Below are positions 8,501 through 18,414 of a DNA stretch of 64,000 nt, piece after piece. The notes under the pieces were generated by a model that saw only the letters and a list, made by a program, of their open reading frames with translations, made no database searches and had not been told where the DNA came from. The stretch comes from Kitasatospora papulosa. Its GTDB lineage: Bacteria; Actinomycetota; Actinomycetes; Streptomycetales; Streptomycetaceae. The stretch covers positions 248,001 to 312,000 of the forward strand of contig NZ_JNYQ01000012.1 of the NCBI RefSeq assembly GCF_000717245.1, written 5' to 3'. Made by a program: the position numbers and the translations under genes. Each line of letters opens with the position of its first letter. The first letter of the stretch is position 1.

Positions 8501-11500
8501 CCGACGGCGAGGACCGGACCGTCGAGGTGTCGCTCTCCCTGGAGAACGCCGCCTTCACCATCGCCTCCCCGGCCGGGGACGACGGGGAGCGTGCCGTGCA
8601 CGCCGGCGGGGTCGTCCGCACCGCGCAACGCCGCCGCACCACCCCGCCGCTCGACGCCCCCACGATCCGGTCCCGCGCCCTGCGCCACCTCGACGGCCCC
8701 GACTGCTACACCGCGCTGGCCGCTCTCGGCTACCACTACGGCCCGTCCTTCCAGGCCGTCGAGGAGGTCTGGATCGGCCCGGGGGAGGCCCTGTCCCGGA
8801 TCCGGCCGCCCCGCACCATCGGCGACGACGCAGCGGGCCACCACCTCCACCCCGTCCTCCTCGACGCCTGCTTCCAGACCCTGCTGACCCCTCTCGTCCT
8901 CGAAGGTCCCGCCCCGGGGACCGGGATCAGGCTGCCTCTCTCGCTGGACGAGGTCGCCCTCGAACCCATCGGCGACCAGCCCCTCTGGGCCCACGCCACC
9001 CTGCTCCCCGGCGACGGGGACACCACCCTGGGCAACATCGCCCTGTACGCCGACGACGGCACACCGCTGGGCCGCGTGGAGGGCTTCCGAGCCGCCGACG
9101 TCGAGAAGGCCGCCACCGCCGTCGCCCGCACCACGATCGACTCCTGGCTCACCGAACCCGTCTGGACCGACTGCCCGCCCCTGCCCGCCCACGACACCGC
9201 CGCCGAGCCGGCGGCCCCCGGACCCGGCACCGTACGGAACGAACCGCCCGGGGCGGCCGGCCTGCCGCACCCGGGTGACGGCCCCGCCGCAGCCGCGCGG
9301 GACCACGGCTGGCTGATTCTCGCCGACACCGGGGGCGTCGCGGACGCCTTCGCCGCCCTGGCCGCCGCCCGCGGCGAACGCTGCCGCCTGGTGCGCCGGG
9401 GCCCCGCCTACACCGCCTCCGCCGACGGCTCGACGTACACCGTGGACCCCGCGTCAGACTCCGGTCTGCGCCGCCTCCTCGCCGACCTCGACCGCGACGG
9501 CGGACCCTTCCGGGGGACCGTCCTGCACCTGTGGAACCTCGACGCCCCCGCCCTCGCCGCGTGCGACCGGGACACCCTGCGCGACCACACCGGGGCGGGC
9601 GCCTACTCCCTGGTCGTGCTCGCCCGCCTGCTGGCGGCACGGGGCGGCGGAGGCCGCCTGCACATCGTCACCCGGGGCGCCCAGCCCGCCCTGCCCGGCG
9701 AGGGACCGGAACCCCTCGGGGCGCCCGCCTGGGGTATCGGCCGCGTCCTGCGGCACCAGGAGCTGATCGGACATCCCGGCAAGCTCGTCGACCTCGACCC
9801 CCGGCGGCAGCAGGGCCCCGAAGGCGACCGGGCCGACGCCGAAGCGCTCCTCGCCGAGGCCCTGAGCGACGACGAGGAGGAGATCGCCCTGCGCCACGGC
9901 GGCCGCCGCACCAGCCGCCTGCGCCCCGCGGAGGCGCTGACCAGGCCGCTGCCGCTGCGGCTACGGGCCGACGGCAGCTATCTGGTCACCGGCGCTTTCG
10001 GCGCGCTCGGCCGGCTGCTGTGCCGCACCCTGGTACGCCGCGGGGCCCGCAGGCTCGTCCTGGTCGGGCGCACCCCCGTCCCGCCCCGGGCGGCATGGGC
10101 CGCCGTCGACCCCGCCACCGCCGAGGGCCGGGCCGTGCACCTCCTCCGCGAGCTGGAGGCGCTCGGCGCCCGCCCCGTCCTCGCCACCCTCGACATCACC
10201 GAGGAGGACGCGCTGGCCGACTGGCTCGACGCCCACCGGCGCAGCGGGGCGCCGCCGGTCCGCGGCGTGTTCCACCTGGCCGGCCAGGTCCGCGACACGC
10301 TCGTCGCCGACCTCGACCGGGACACCTTCGACACCGTCCACGACCCCAAGACCGTCGGAGCCCACCTCCTGCACCGGCACCTGCGGGACGAACCCCTCGA
10401 CCACTTCGTGCTCTTCGCCTCGATCGCCTCCTTGCTGACCACGGCCGGCCAGACCAACTACGCCGCCGGCAACGCCTTCCTCGACGCCCTCGCCCACCAC
10501 CGCCGGGCCCAGGGGCTGCCCGGGCTCAGCCTCGACTGGGGTCCCTGGGCCACCGGGATGATCGAGGAGCTCGGCCTGGTCGACCACTATCTGCACAGCC
10601 GGGGCATGAGCTCGCTGTCACCCGACGCCGGCATGGCCGTCCTGGAACGCGTCATCGGTCAGGACCACGCCCAGCTCGTCGTCGCCACCGTCGTCGACTG
10701 GCCCGCCTTCCTCGCCTGGTACCCGTCCCCGCCACCCCTGGTCGCCGACCTCGCGGCAGCCGCGTCCCCGCCCCGCGACGCCGTCTCCGGCAACGGCTTC
10801 CTCGACAGCTTCCGCGCCGCGGACCCGCAGACCCGCCGCGCCCTGGTCGCCGAGCGGTTCGCCGCACTCGCCGCCACCGTGCTGCGCACCGGCGCCGACC
10901 GCATCGACCCCGCCGCCGGTCTCGGTGAACTGGGCCTGGACTCGCTCCTCGCCATGGAGCTGCGGGCCCGCGTCCACGCCGAACTCGGCGTCGCCCTGCC
11001 CCTGGTCGCCCTGCTCAGCGGTTCCCCCGCCGGGGAACTCGCCACCCAGCTCCACGACGGGCTCAGCGCCCTGGCCTGGGCCGACGGTCCCGGAGGGGAG
11101 GCCGGAGCGGTCGAACTCCACACGGACGAACGGACCTACCCGCTGACGCAGAACCAGAAGGCGCTCTGGTTCCTCAAGCACCTCAACCCCGACGGTCACG
11201 CCTACAACATCGGCGGAGCCGTCCAGGTCGACGTCGCCCTCGAACCGGACCTGATGTTCGAGGCCGTCAGACGCCTCATCGCCCGGCACCCGGCGTTGCG
11301 CACCAACTTCAGCCTGGTGGACGGGCAGGCCGTGCAGCGGGTCTTCGAGGACGGTCCGAACGACCTCGCCCTCTTCGACGTCCAGGGCGAGGACTGGGAG
11401 AGCATCCACGCGACGATCGTCCAGGAGTACCGCAAGCCCTACGACCTCGCCCGGGACCCGCTGGTCCGGTTCCGCCTCTTCAAGCGGGGCCCCGACCGCT

Positions 11501-14500
11501 GGATCATCATGAAGGCCGTCCACCACATCGTCTCCGATGCCATCTCCACCTTCACCTTCATCGACGAACTCCTCGCGGTGTACGAGGCGTTGCGCCGCAA
11601 CCAGGAACCCCGGCTGCCGCCCGTCGAGGCCCGCTACCTCGACTTCCTCAACCAGCAGAACGCGTTCCTGGCCGGGCCGGAGGCGGCGGGCATGCTCGAC
11701 TACTGGCGCTCCCATCTGCCGGCCGAGGTCCCGCTCCTGGACCTCCCCGTCGACAAGCCCCGTCCGTCGGTCCAGACCCACAACGGGGCCTCCGAGTTCT
11801 TCGTCCTCGACGCCGGGCTCAGCGCCCGTGTCCACGCCCTGGCCCGTACCCACGGAGTCACCCCTTTCATGGTGCTGCTCAGCGCCTACTACCTCCTGCT
11901 GCACCGCTACTCCGGGCAGGAGCACATCGTCGTCGGCAGTCCGGTGACCGGCCGTACCCGGCAGGACTTCGCCTCCGTCTACGGCTACTTCGTTAACCCG
12001 CTGCCGCTCCACGCCGACCTGTCCGAGGACCCGACCGTCGCCGAACTGCTGCAGCAGGTCCGCCGGACCGTGCTGGGCGGCCTGGACAACCAGGAGTACC
12101 CCTTCGTCCTCCTCGTCGAGCAGCTGGGCCTCCAGCACGACCCCAGCCGCTCCGCGGTCTTCCAGGCGATGTTCATCCTGCTGACCCACAAGGTGGCCGC
12201 CGAGCAGTACGGCTACCGCCTCGAGTACATCGAACTCCCCGAGGAGGAGGGTCAGTTCGACGTGACCTTGTCCGCCTACGAGGACGAGGCGGAGGGCCGC
12301 TTCCACTGCGTGCTCAAGTACAACACCGACCTCTTCCTCCCGGAGACCATGCGCCGCATGGCCGCCCACTACACCCGGCTCCTCGACCGGATGACCCGCG
12401 CGCCGGGCGAGCGGCCCACCTCGCGGCTGGAGATGCTCGGCGGCCGGGAGAGGGCACAGCTCATCGAGGAGTGGAGCCGCCCGGATCTGCCGCTCACCGG
12501 ATCCGACGGGGGCGAGCCCTTCACCCCGGTCCAGACACTGATCGGCCGCATCGCCGCCGCGCACCCCACCGCCGTCGCGGTGAGCACGCCGTCCCGGTCG
12601 GGTGAGGCGCACCGGCTGACCTACGCGGAGCTGGACCGGCGGGCCGACGACACCGCCGCCCGGCTGCGTACGCTCGGAGTCGGCGAGGGCTCCGTGGTCG
12701 TGCTGTGCCTGGAGAAGTCGCCCGAGCTGATCGTCGTCCTGCTGGCCGTGCTCAGGGCCGGGGCCGCCTACCTCCCGCTGAGGCCCGACCATCCCGCCGA
12801 CCGGCTCGCCCACCTCGTGCCGGCCACCGGCGCGGACCTCGTCGTCGTCGCGGACGACACCGTGCCGGAGCGGACCGGGGCACTCACCGTCCCGGTACTG
12901 ACCCTCGCCGCCCTCGCCCGCACCGCCCCCCACCCGCACGGACCGGTGGCAGCGACCGGCCCCGACTCGCCCGCCTACGTCATCACCACCTCGGGCTCCA
13001 CCGGCCGTCCGAAGGCCGTCCGCGTCAGCCACCACAACCTCGCCTCCGCATACGCGGCCTGGCGGCAGGTGTACCGGCTGGATACCGACGTGCGGGTGCA
13101 CCTCCAGATGGCCGAGCCGTCCTTCGACGTGTTCACCGGCGATCTGGTGCGCGCCCTGTGCTCGGGCGGCACCCTCGTCCTGGTCGACCGTGACCTCCTC
13201 TTCGACACCACCCGACTCCACCGCACCATGCGTCAGGAACAGGTCGACTGTGCCGAGTTCGTCCCCGCCGTCGTCCGCGGCCTGATGGACCACTGCGCGC
13301 GGGAAGGACTGACACTCGACTTCCTGCGGCTGCTGGTGGTCGGCTCGGACGCATGGAGCGTGGGGGAGTACCGCCGACTGGCCGGGCTGTGCGGACCCGG
13401 CACCCGCCTCGTCAACTCCTACGGCCTCACCGAGGCCACCATCGACAGCGCCTGGTTCGAAGGGCCCGTCGACGACCTGGAACCGGGCGCCATGGTCCCC
13501 ATCGGCCGGCCCCTCCCCGACAGCACCCTCCACGTCCTCGACCTCCACGGCGAGCCGGTCCCGCCCGGAGTGCCCGGCGAGCTCTGGATCGGCGGCCCCG
13601 GCGTCGCCCTCGGTTACGCCGGGGACCCCGGGCAGACCGGGGAGCGCTTCGTCACCCGGACCCTTGCCCGCGACACAGGCGCCCGCCCCGAACGCCTCTA
13701 CCGCACCGGCGACATCGCCCGCTGGGACACCCGCGGCCGGGTCCACCTGCTCGGCCGGACCGACGGCCAGGTCAAACTGCGCGGTCACCGCATCGAGATC
13801 GGTGAGGTCGAGGCCCACCTCGCCCAGTGGCCCCCGCTCGCCCGGGCCGTGGTCACCGTACGCACCGACACCGGGGGAGAGGCGGCGCTCTGCGCCTACT
13901 GCGTGCCCGAACCCGGCGCCGCCCTGGACGTCCGGGCCCTGCGCCGCCACCTGGCCCGCTCGCTGCCCTCGTACATGATCCCGTCCCACTACGTCGAACT
14001 GCCCGCCCTGCCACTGACGGCCAACGGCAAGGTCGACACGGCCGCCCTGCCCGCGCCCCGGGCCGAAGCGGGGGACCGGCCCCACGAGGAACCGGCGACC
14101 CTGTACGAAATCGGGGTCGCCCGGCACTGGAAGACCCTCCTGGGGTGCGAAAGGGTCGGTCTGGAGGACGACTTCTTCGAGCTCGGCGGCAGCTCGGTCA
14201 AACTCATCGAACTCCTCCACCACCTGCGCACCGAATTCGGCGTCGGCGTCCCCGTCAGCAGGCTCTACCAAGGCACCACCCTGCACGGCATGGCCGCCAC
14301 CGTCGAGGACGTCCTGCACAGCACCGGCACCGACGAACTGCCCTGCCTCACCTTCAACCCGGGACAGCACTCCGCCCTCTTCTGCTTCCCGCCGGCCGGT
14401 GGCCACGGCCTCGTCTACCGGGGCCTGGCCACCCACCTCCCCGACCACACCGTCATCGGCTTCAACTACCTCCCGGGCGACGACAAGACCGCCCGGTACG

Positions 14501-15024
14501 CCGACCTGATCGAGGCGGCCCAGCCCGAAGGCGCCTGCCTGCTCCTGGGCTACTCCCTCGGCGGCAACCTGGCCTTCGAGACCGCCAAGGAGCTGGAGCG
14601 CCGGGGCCGCCGCGTCGCCCACGTCGTCATCCTCGACTCCCGCCGCATCCTCACCGCCTACGAACCGGACGCCACCGGCATCGCCGCGTTCGAGAGCGAA
14701 CTCGCCGAGCACCTGCGCAGACACACCGGGTCCGAGGCCGTCACCCAGGAGACCCTCGCCCACGCCGCCGAGTACCTCGCCTTCTGCGGACGCACCCCCA
14801 ACACCGGCACCGTCACCGCGACCGTGACCGTGATCACCGACGAGGACAAGGCCACCCTCTACGCCGCCGGGGAACGGGGCACCTGGCACGGCAGCTCCAC
14901 CACCGCCACTGCCGCACTCCGCGGTTCCGGCCGCCACGCCGACATGCTCGACGCCAAGCACCTGCGCCGCAACGCAGAGCTGGTGCGCTCCGTCCTGAAG
15001 GGAGACGCAGCCCATGGCGGATGA
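5563..15024 (+). CDS. ftdB: Iterative type I PKS-NRPS for PTM assembly (FtdB-like)
   Basis: The GTG start at 5563 follows AGGAG (5551-5555); the reading frame stays open further upstream but that part is out of register with any PKS. The 3153-aa protein reads KS (Cys184 in DTACSSS, EAHGTS, NIGHTES), AT (Ser638 in GHSTGE), DH (His936 in DHRIQDTVVFPAAG), KR (GAFGALG near 1475, NYAAGNA near 1633), ACP (Ser1794 in GLDSLL), C (HHIVSD at 1987-1992), A (about 2290-2800), PCP (Ser2878 in LGGSS) and TE (Ser2998 in GYSLGG). No enoylreductase is present, so polyene chains are expected. The A-domain code I read is DVGEVGSID(K), one substitution from the known ornithine code DVGEIGSI. Family knowledge: the single PKS module acts iteratively to make two polyene chains, the C domain attaches them to the two amines of ornithine, and the TE releases a tetramic acid. 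Confidence 0.95.
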   Translation: MSDANNRASRAKVAIVGMGCRLPGGASDHRAFWRNLVAGKDCITPTPPDRYDVGTLGSRHRDKPGRLVGGRGGYIDGFDEFDPAFFGISPREADHMDPQQRKLLEVAWEALEDGGQRPADLAGGNVAVYVGAFTLDYKILQFADLGLTSLAAHTATGTMMTMVSNRISYCFDFRGPSLSVDTACSSSLVAVHLACQALNNGESDLALAGGTLLHMAPQYTVAETKGGFLSPEGRSRTFDAAADGYVRAEGVGLVALKRLDDAVRDGDRIHAVVLGSGVNQDGRTNGITVPNADAQVDLILRVCAQAGITPGDLQYMEAHGTSTPVGDPIEANALARALAVGRAPGARAYVGSVKTNIGHTESAAGIAGLIKTVLSLKNRTIPPHINLENLNPAIDKAALPYEIPTRPTEWPDHEGPARAGVNSFGFGGTNAHVVLEEAPAPPPGSRTAPPVARPWSILPLSARDPDALKEMAAGIRGELAGDEGPAVALDDLGHTLAHRRQHLPERLSVVYSTRDSLDEGLAAHERGEPHPRVVHGRAREAADRRQAWVFTGMGPQWWGMGRQLLEKEPVFRDAVAACDRAMREFADWSLMEEMTADESVSRMSETWLAQPANFAVQVALAALWRSHGVRPDAVVGHSTGEIAAFHAAGVYSLRDAARIVVHRSRLQQTLAGTGTMLAVSLSEEEAERRVRPYRDRVSVAAVNSPTAITLAGDEEALTLLAEELRAEQQFAKFLAVEVPYHSVGMERIRDELLATLDPLEPHPAQVPLYLTGMEGTARGTELHAAYWWRNVRDRVRFRSAVDRIAADGHHVFLEIGPHPVLGHAIRECLGTTGTSGLVLPSIRRQEDESERFAASLGSLHTLGVPVDWKLLQPAGRPVTLPRHPFRRDRHWTEPRTVAQVRLGHRDHPLLGRRTDATEPTWLARLDTEDLPYLADHRIQDTVVFPAAGYLEMAAQAVLRLTGGTTAVLADIELRKALFLPDGEDRTVEVSLSLENAAFTIASPAGDDGERAVHAGGVVRTAQRRRTTPPLDAPTIRSRALRHLDGPDCYTALAALGYHYGPSFQAVEEVWIGPGEALSRIRPPRTIGDDAAGHHLHPVLLDACFQTLLTPLVLEGPAPGTGIRLPLSLDEVALEPIGDQPLWAHATLLPGDGDTTLGNIALYADDGTPLGRVEGFRAADVEKAATAVARTTIDSWLTEPVWTDCPPLPAHDTAAEPAAPGPGTVRNEPPGAAGLPHPGDGPAAAARDHGWLILADTGGVADAFAALAAARGERCRLVRRGPAYTASADGSTYTVDPASDSGLRRLLADLDRDGGPFRGTVLHLWNLDAPALAACDRDTLRDHTGAGAYSLVVLARLLAARGGGGRLHIVTRGAQPALPGEGPEPLGAPAWGIGRVLRHQELIGHPGKLVDLDPRRQQGPEGDRADAEALLAEALSDDEEEIALRHGGRRTSRLRPAEALTRPLPLRLRADGSYLVTGAFGALGRLLCRTLVRRGARRLVLVGRTPVPPRAAWAAVDPATAEGRAVHLLRELEALGARPVLATLDITEEDALADWLDAHRRSGAPPVRGVFHLAGQVRDTLVADLDRDTFDTVHDPKTVGAHLLHRHLRDEPLDHFVLFASIASLLTTAGQTNYAAGNAFLDALAHHRRAQGLPGLSLDWGPWATGMIEELGLVDHYLHSRGMSSLSPDAGMAVLERVIGQDHAQLVVATVVDWPAFLAWYPSPPPLVADLAAAASPPRDAVSGNGFLDSFRAADPQTRRALVAERFAALAATVLRTGADRIDPAAGLGELGLDSLLAMELRARVHAELGVALPLVALLSGSPAGELATQLHDGLSALAWADGPGGEAGAVELHTDERTYPLTQNQKALWFLKHLNPDGHAYNIGGAVQVDVALEPDLMFEAVRRLIARHPALRTNFSLVDGQAVQRVFEDGPNDLALFDVQGEDWESIHATIVQEYRKPYDLARDPLVRFRLFKRGPDRWIIMKAVHHIVSDAISTFTFIDELLAVYEALRRNQEPRLPPVEARYLDFLNQQNAFLAGPEAAGMLDYWRSHLPAEVPLLDLPVDKPRPSVQTHNGASEFFVLDAGLSARVHALARTHGVTPFMVLLSAYYLLLHRYSGQEHIVVGSPVTGRTRQDFASVYGYFVNPLPLHADLSEDPTVAELLQQVRRTVLGGLDNQEYPFVLLVEQLGLQHDPSRSAVFQAMFILLTHKVAAEQYGYRLEYIELPEEEGQFDVTLSAYEDEAEGRFHCVLKYNTDLFLPETMRRMAAHYTRLLDRMTRAPGERPTSRLEMLGGRERAQLIEEWSRPDLPLTGSDGGEPFTPVQTLIGRIAAAHPTAVAVSTPSRSGEAHRLTYAELDRRADDTAARLRTLGVGEGSVVVLCLEKSPELIVVLLAVLRAGAAYLPLRPDHPADRLAHLVPATGADLVVVADDTVPERTGALTVPVLTLAALARTAPHPHGPVAATGPDSPAYVITTSGSTGRPKAVRVSHHNLASAYAAWRQVYRLDTDVRVHLQMAEPSFDVFTGDLVRALCSGGTLVLVDRDLLFDTTRLHRTMRQEQVDCAEFVPAVVRGLMDHCAREGLTLDFLRLLVVGSDAWSVGEYRRLAGLCGPGTRLVNSYGLTEATIDSAWFEGPVDDLEPGAMVPIGRPLPDSTLHVLDLHGEPVPPGVPGELWIGGPGVALGYAGDPGQTGERFVTRTLARDTGARPERLYRTGDIARWDTRGRVHLLGRTDGQVKLRGHRIEIGEVEAHLAQWPPLARAVVTVRTDTGGEAALCAYCVPEPGAALDVRALRRHLARSLPSYMIPSHYVELPALPLTANGKVDTAALPAPRAEAGDRPHEEPATLYEIGVARHWKTLLGCERVGLEDDFFELGGSSVKLIELLHHLRTEFGVGVPVSRLYQGTTLHGMAATVEDVLHSTGTDELPCLTFNPGQHSALFCFPPAGGHGLVYRGLATHLPDHTVIGFNYLPGDDKTARYADLIEAAQPEGACLLLGYSLGGNLAFETAKELERRGRRVAHVVILDSRRILTAYEPDATGIAAFESELAEHLRRHTGSEAVTQETLAHAAEYLAFCGRTPNTGTVTATVTVITDEDKATLYAAGERGTWHGSSTTATAALRGSGRHADMLDAKHLRRNAELVRSVLKGDAAHGG

Positions 15025-16696
15025 CGGCCGGAGCGACTGGACCAGCAGGGAGCGTGCCCCCGGCACACCGCCCCGCGTCATCGTCATCGGCGCGGGCGTG
15101 GCCGGCCTCTCCACCGGCTGCTACGCCCAGATGAGCGGCGCCAGGACCCGCATCTTCGAGAAGCACGTGCTGCCCGGCGGCTGCTGCACCGCCTGGTCGC
15201 GCGAGGGATACCTCTTCGACTACTGCATCGAGTGGCTCATCGGCACCGCCCCCGGCAACGACGCCCACCAGGTGTGGAGCGAACTCGGCGCACTGGACGG
15301 CAAGTCGGTGACCAACTTCGAGCTGTTCAACAAGGTCGAGGACGAACACGGCCGGTCGGTCACCTTCTACAACGACCCCGGCCGGCTGGAGACCCACCTC
15401 CTCGAGCTCTCACCCGCCGACGCCCCCCACATCCGGGCCTTCACCCGGGACCTGCGCCGCTTCATCGACATCGAGCTGTACCCGTTCCTGACCGCGCCCG
15501 CCCTGCGGACCGTACGCGAGAGGGCCGGGACCCTGCGCACGGTGCTCCCCGCCTTCCGGCTCTTCTGGCGGACCGCCGCCACCCCGATGCACGTCTTCGC
15601 CGACCGGTTCGAGGACCCGCTGCTGCGCAAGGCGTTCCGCAACATCTTCTTCCAGGACCCGGGAGGCTTCCCGCTGCTGCCGTACCTCTTCAACATGGCC
15701 GCCGCCCACCACGGCAACGCCGGCTTCCCGCAGGGTGGTTCGCTCGGACTCGCCCGCTCCGTCGAGGAGCGCTACCGCAGCCTCGGCGGCACGGTCACCT
15801 ACCGGGCCCGCACCGAACGGATCCTGGTCGAGAACGACCGGGCGGTCGGCATCGAACTCCGCAACGGCAACCGGTACTTCGCCGAACACGTTGTCTCCGC
15901 CTGCGACGGCCACACCACCGTCTACGGTCTCCTCGGCGGCCGGTACACGGGCCCCCGGATCGACAAGCTGTACACCGACCTCCTGCACCGCCCGGGCACC
16001 CTCTTCCCGGCCGTCGTCTCCGCCTTCGTCGGTCTGCGCGGCGACCTGGATCCCGACGAGGCGCACAGCACCACCCACCTCCTCGGCCCGGACGACGCGG
16101 ACCACCTGCCCGGCGCGCTCCAGGACAGCCTCGTCGTCCAGGCGCGCTCCCGCTACAGCGGCGGCTTCGCCCCGCCGGGCCACTCCGTCCTGCACTGCAC
16201 CTACTTCAGCGACTACGCCCACTGGAAGGACCTGCGCACCCGCAACCGCAAGGAGTACCGCCGACGCAAGCGCGAAGTCGCCGACTTCGTACGGGACTTC
16301 CTGGAACGCCGCACCCCCGGCATCGCCGACCGCATCGACGTCATGGAAGTCGCCACCCCCGCCACGACCCACCGCTACACCGGCAACCTGGGCGGCTCCA
16401 TCCTCGCCTGGAAGGCGTTCTCGGAGGCCGACGACGTCGCGGCCCGGCTCGTCGGCAAGGACCGGATGCGGCTTCCGGGCCTCGACGGCTTCTCCATGGC
16501 CGGCCAGTGGATCGGCATGGGAGGTCTCATCCGCGCGGCCTCCACCGGCCGCTTCGCCGTCCAGTACCTCTGCCGCGAACTCGGGCTGGAGTTCCGGGCC
16601 TGGGAGAGCAAGGGCGCCGAGCCGTGGCACCCGGGGAAGCTGGGCCACCTGCCCCAGCTCGACCGGTGGTCGGCCCGGGGGAGCGAGGAGTCATGA
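15014..16696 (+). CDS. ftdC: Phytoene desaturase-like FAD oxidoreductase 1 (FtdC-like)
   Basis: This 560-aa flavoenzyme belongs to the CrtI/NAD(P)-binding amine-oxidoreductase fold. The dinucleotide motif GAGVAG lies at residues 26-31, followed by LSTGCYAQM and the acidic FEKHVLPGGCC segment. The C-terminal FAD motif includes GQWIGMGGLIRAASTGR. In PTM pathways the tandem pair of such enzymes performs the reductive cyclisation cascade that turns polyene tetramates into fused carbocycles. The ATG overlaps the PKS-NRPS stop by 11 nt, indicating translational coupling. It is clearly paralogous to the next gene; both share the STGCYAQM and PGGCCTAW stretches near the N-terminus. Confidence 0.92.
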   Translation: MADDGRSDWTSRERAPGTPPRVIVIGAGVAGLSTGCYAQMSGARTRIFEKHVLPGGCCTAWSREGYLFDYCIEWLIGTAPGNDAHQVWSELGALDGKSVTNFELFNKVEDEHGRSVTFYNDPGRLETHLLELSPADAPHIRAFTRDLRRFIDIELYPFLTAPALRTVRERAGTLRTVLPAFRLFWRTAATPMHVFADRFEDPLLRKAFRNIFFQDPGGFPLLPYLFNMAAAHHGNAGFPQGGSLGLARSVEERYRSLGGTVTYRARTERILVENDRAVGIELRNGNRYFAEHVVSACDGHTTVYGLLGGRYTGPRIDKLYTDLLHRPGTLFPAVVSAFVGLRGDLDPDEAHSTTHLLGPDDADHLPGALQDSLVVQARSRYSGGFAPPGHSVLHCTYFSDYAHWKDLRTRNRKEYRRRKREVADFVRDFLERRTPGIADRIDVMEVATPATTHRYTGNLGGSILAWKAFSEADDVAARLVGKDRMRLPGLDGFSMAGQWIGMGGLIRAASTGRFAVQYLCRELGLEFRAWESKGAEPWHPGKLGHLPQLDRWSARGSEES

Positions 16697-18414
16697 GCCG
16701 TGACACCAGCCGATCCCGGCCGGGCGGCGCCGGGGCCCGGGAGACGATGATCATCATCGGGGCCGGTCTCGGCGGCCTCTCCACCGGCTGCTACGCCCAG
16801 ATGAACGGCTACCGGACCCGCATCCTGGAGATGCACGAGATGCCCGGCGGCTGCTGCACCGCCTGGGAGCGCGGCGGCTTCACCCTGGACGCCTGTGTGA
16901 GCTGGCTCCTCGGCAGCGGCCCCGGCAACGAGATGCACCAGATCTGGCTGGAGCTCGGGGCCCTCCAGGGCAAGGAGATCCGCCATTTCGACGTCTTCAA
17001 CATCGTGCGCGGCACCGACGGGAGGGCCGTCCACTTCTATTCCGACCCGGACCGGCTCGAAGCCCACCTCATCGCCCTCTCACCCGCCGACGCCCGGCTG
17101 GTGCGGACCTTCTGCCGGCAGCTGCGCAGCTTCCGCAAGGCGCTCGCCGTCTACCCGTTCCTCAAGCCCGTCGGGCTGATGGGACGCAGGGAGCGCTGGC
17201 GGATGCTGGCCTCGTTCCTGCCCTACTTCAACTCCGTCCGCACCACGATCAGCGTCCTGATGAGCGACTTCTCGGCGAGGTTCGAGGACCCGCTGCTGCG
17301 CGAGGCGTTCAACTTCATCCTGTACGAGAAGCACCCGGCCTTCCCCGTCCTCCCGTTCCACTTCCAGCTCGCCTCGCACGCCAACCTCTCCGCCGGCGTC
17401 CCCGAAGGCGGCTCCCTCGGGCTCGCCGAGTCGATCGAGGCACGCTACCGGCGGCTCGGCGGCGAGGTCTCCTACAACACGAAGGTCGAGTCGGTGATCG
17501 TCGAGGACGACCGGGCGGTGGGTGTCCGGCTCAGCGACGGCGGCGAGCTGCGCGCCGACATCGTCGTGTCGGCCTGCGACGGATACACCACGGCCATGAA
17601 GTTCCTCGACGGCGCGTATCTCGGCGAGGACTACCGCCGTCTCTACACCGAGACCATCCACGAACCCGGCATGGTCTTCCCCGGCTACTTCACCCTCTTC
17701 CTCGGCCTCTCCCGCCCCTTCCCCGAGGGCGACCCCTGCACCACGTACCTCCTCGACGACGCCATGGCGGCCGAGCTGACCGGCATCCGCCACCCGAGCA
17801 TCAACGTGCAGTTCCGCAGCCGCCACTACCCCGAGCTGTCCCCGCACGGCACCGCCGTCGTCTACGCGACCTACTTCTGCGACATTGCCCCCTGGCGGGC
17901 CCTGGACGAAGGCCCCGAACAGGTCACCCGCACCCGCGGCGGCCAGGAACTGCACACCCTGCCCGTACGGCACGGGCGTGGCTACTACGCCGCGAAACGC
18001 CGGGCCCGCGAGGCGCTCGTCGGCTTCCTGGACCGGCGACACCCCGGCCTGCGGGACGCCGTCGTCGTCCGCGACGTCTCCAGCCCTCTCACCCAGGTCC
18101 GCTACACCGGCAACCACGACGGCACCGTCCTGGGCTGGCAGCCCTTCGTCGAGAGCGGCGAGACCCTCGAGAAGCTGGTCAAGAAGCACGGCCCGGGGCT
18201 CCCCGGACTCCGTGACTTCTACCAGTCCGGGGTCTGGGCCACCACCGGCGGCCTCATCCGGGCCGCCGCCGCCGGCCGCCACGTCATGCAGTTCGTCTGC
18301 CGCGACGACGGCAGACCCTTCACCGCGTCCCTCGACCTCACCGCACCCCCGCCGACCCACCGCGTCATCCCCGTGCCCGGCCGCCCCGCCGCACCGACGG
18401 AGAGGAAGTCATGA
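16693..18414 (+). CDS. ftdD: Phytoene desaturase-like FAD oxidoreductase 2 (FtdD-like)
   Basis: The ATG sits in an ATGA overlap with the preceding stop, so the two are translationally coupled. The 573-aa protein has the FAD motif IIIGAGLGGLS (first Gly at residue 23), STGCYAQM, then MPGGCCTAW, and a C-terminal GVWATTGGLIRAAAAGR. Compared with the first flavoenzyme it carries an insertion near 410-435. The presence of exactly two of these enzymes plus an MDR reductase is the gene content of the 5-5-6 ring PTM clusters (frontalamide, HSAF), although ring pattern cannot be read from gene content alone. Confidence 0.92.
   Translation: MSRDTSRSRPGGAGARETMIIIGAGLGGLSTGCYAQMNGYRTRILEMHEMPGGCCTAWERGGFTLDACVSWLLGSGPGNEMHQIWLELGALQGKEIRHFDVFNIVRGTDGRAVHFYSDPDRLEAHLIALSPADARLVRTFCRQLRSFRKALAVYPFLKPVGLMGRRERWRMLASFLPYFNSVRTTISVLMSDFSARFEDPLLREAFNFILYEKHPAFPVLPFHFQLASHANLSAGVPEGGSLGLAESIEARYRRLGGEVSYNTKVESVIVEDDRAVGVRLSDGGELRADIVVSACDGYTTAMKFLDGAYLGEDYRRLYTETIHEPGMVFPGYFTLFLGLSRPFPEGDPCTTYLLDDAMAAELTGIRHPSINVQFRSRHYPELSPHGTAVVYATYFCDIAPWRALDEGPEQVTRTRGGQELHTLPVRHGRGYYAAKRRAREALVGFLDRRHPGLRDAVVVRDVSSPLTQVRYTGNHDGTVLGWQPFVESGETLEKLVKKHGPGLPGLRDFYQSGVWATTGGLIRAAAAGRHVMQFVCRDDGRPFTASLDLTAPPPTHRVIPVPGRPAAPTERKS

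Noticed and set aside
5383..15114. Long minus-strand open frames opposite the PKS-NRPS
   Set aside because: Same reason: composition-driven antisense frames with no recognisable family.
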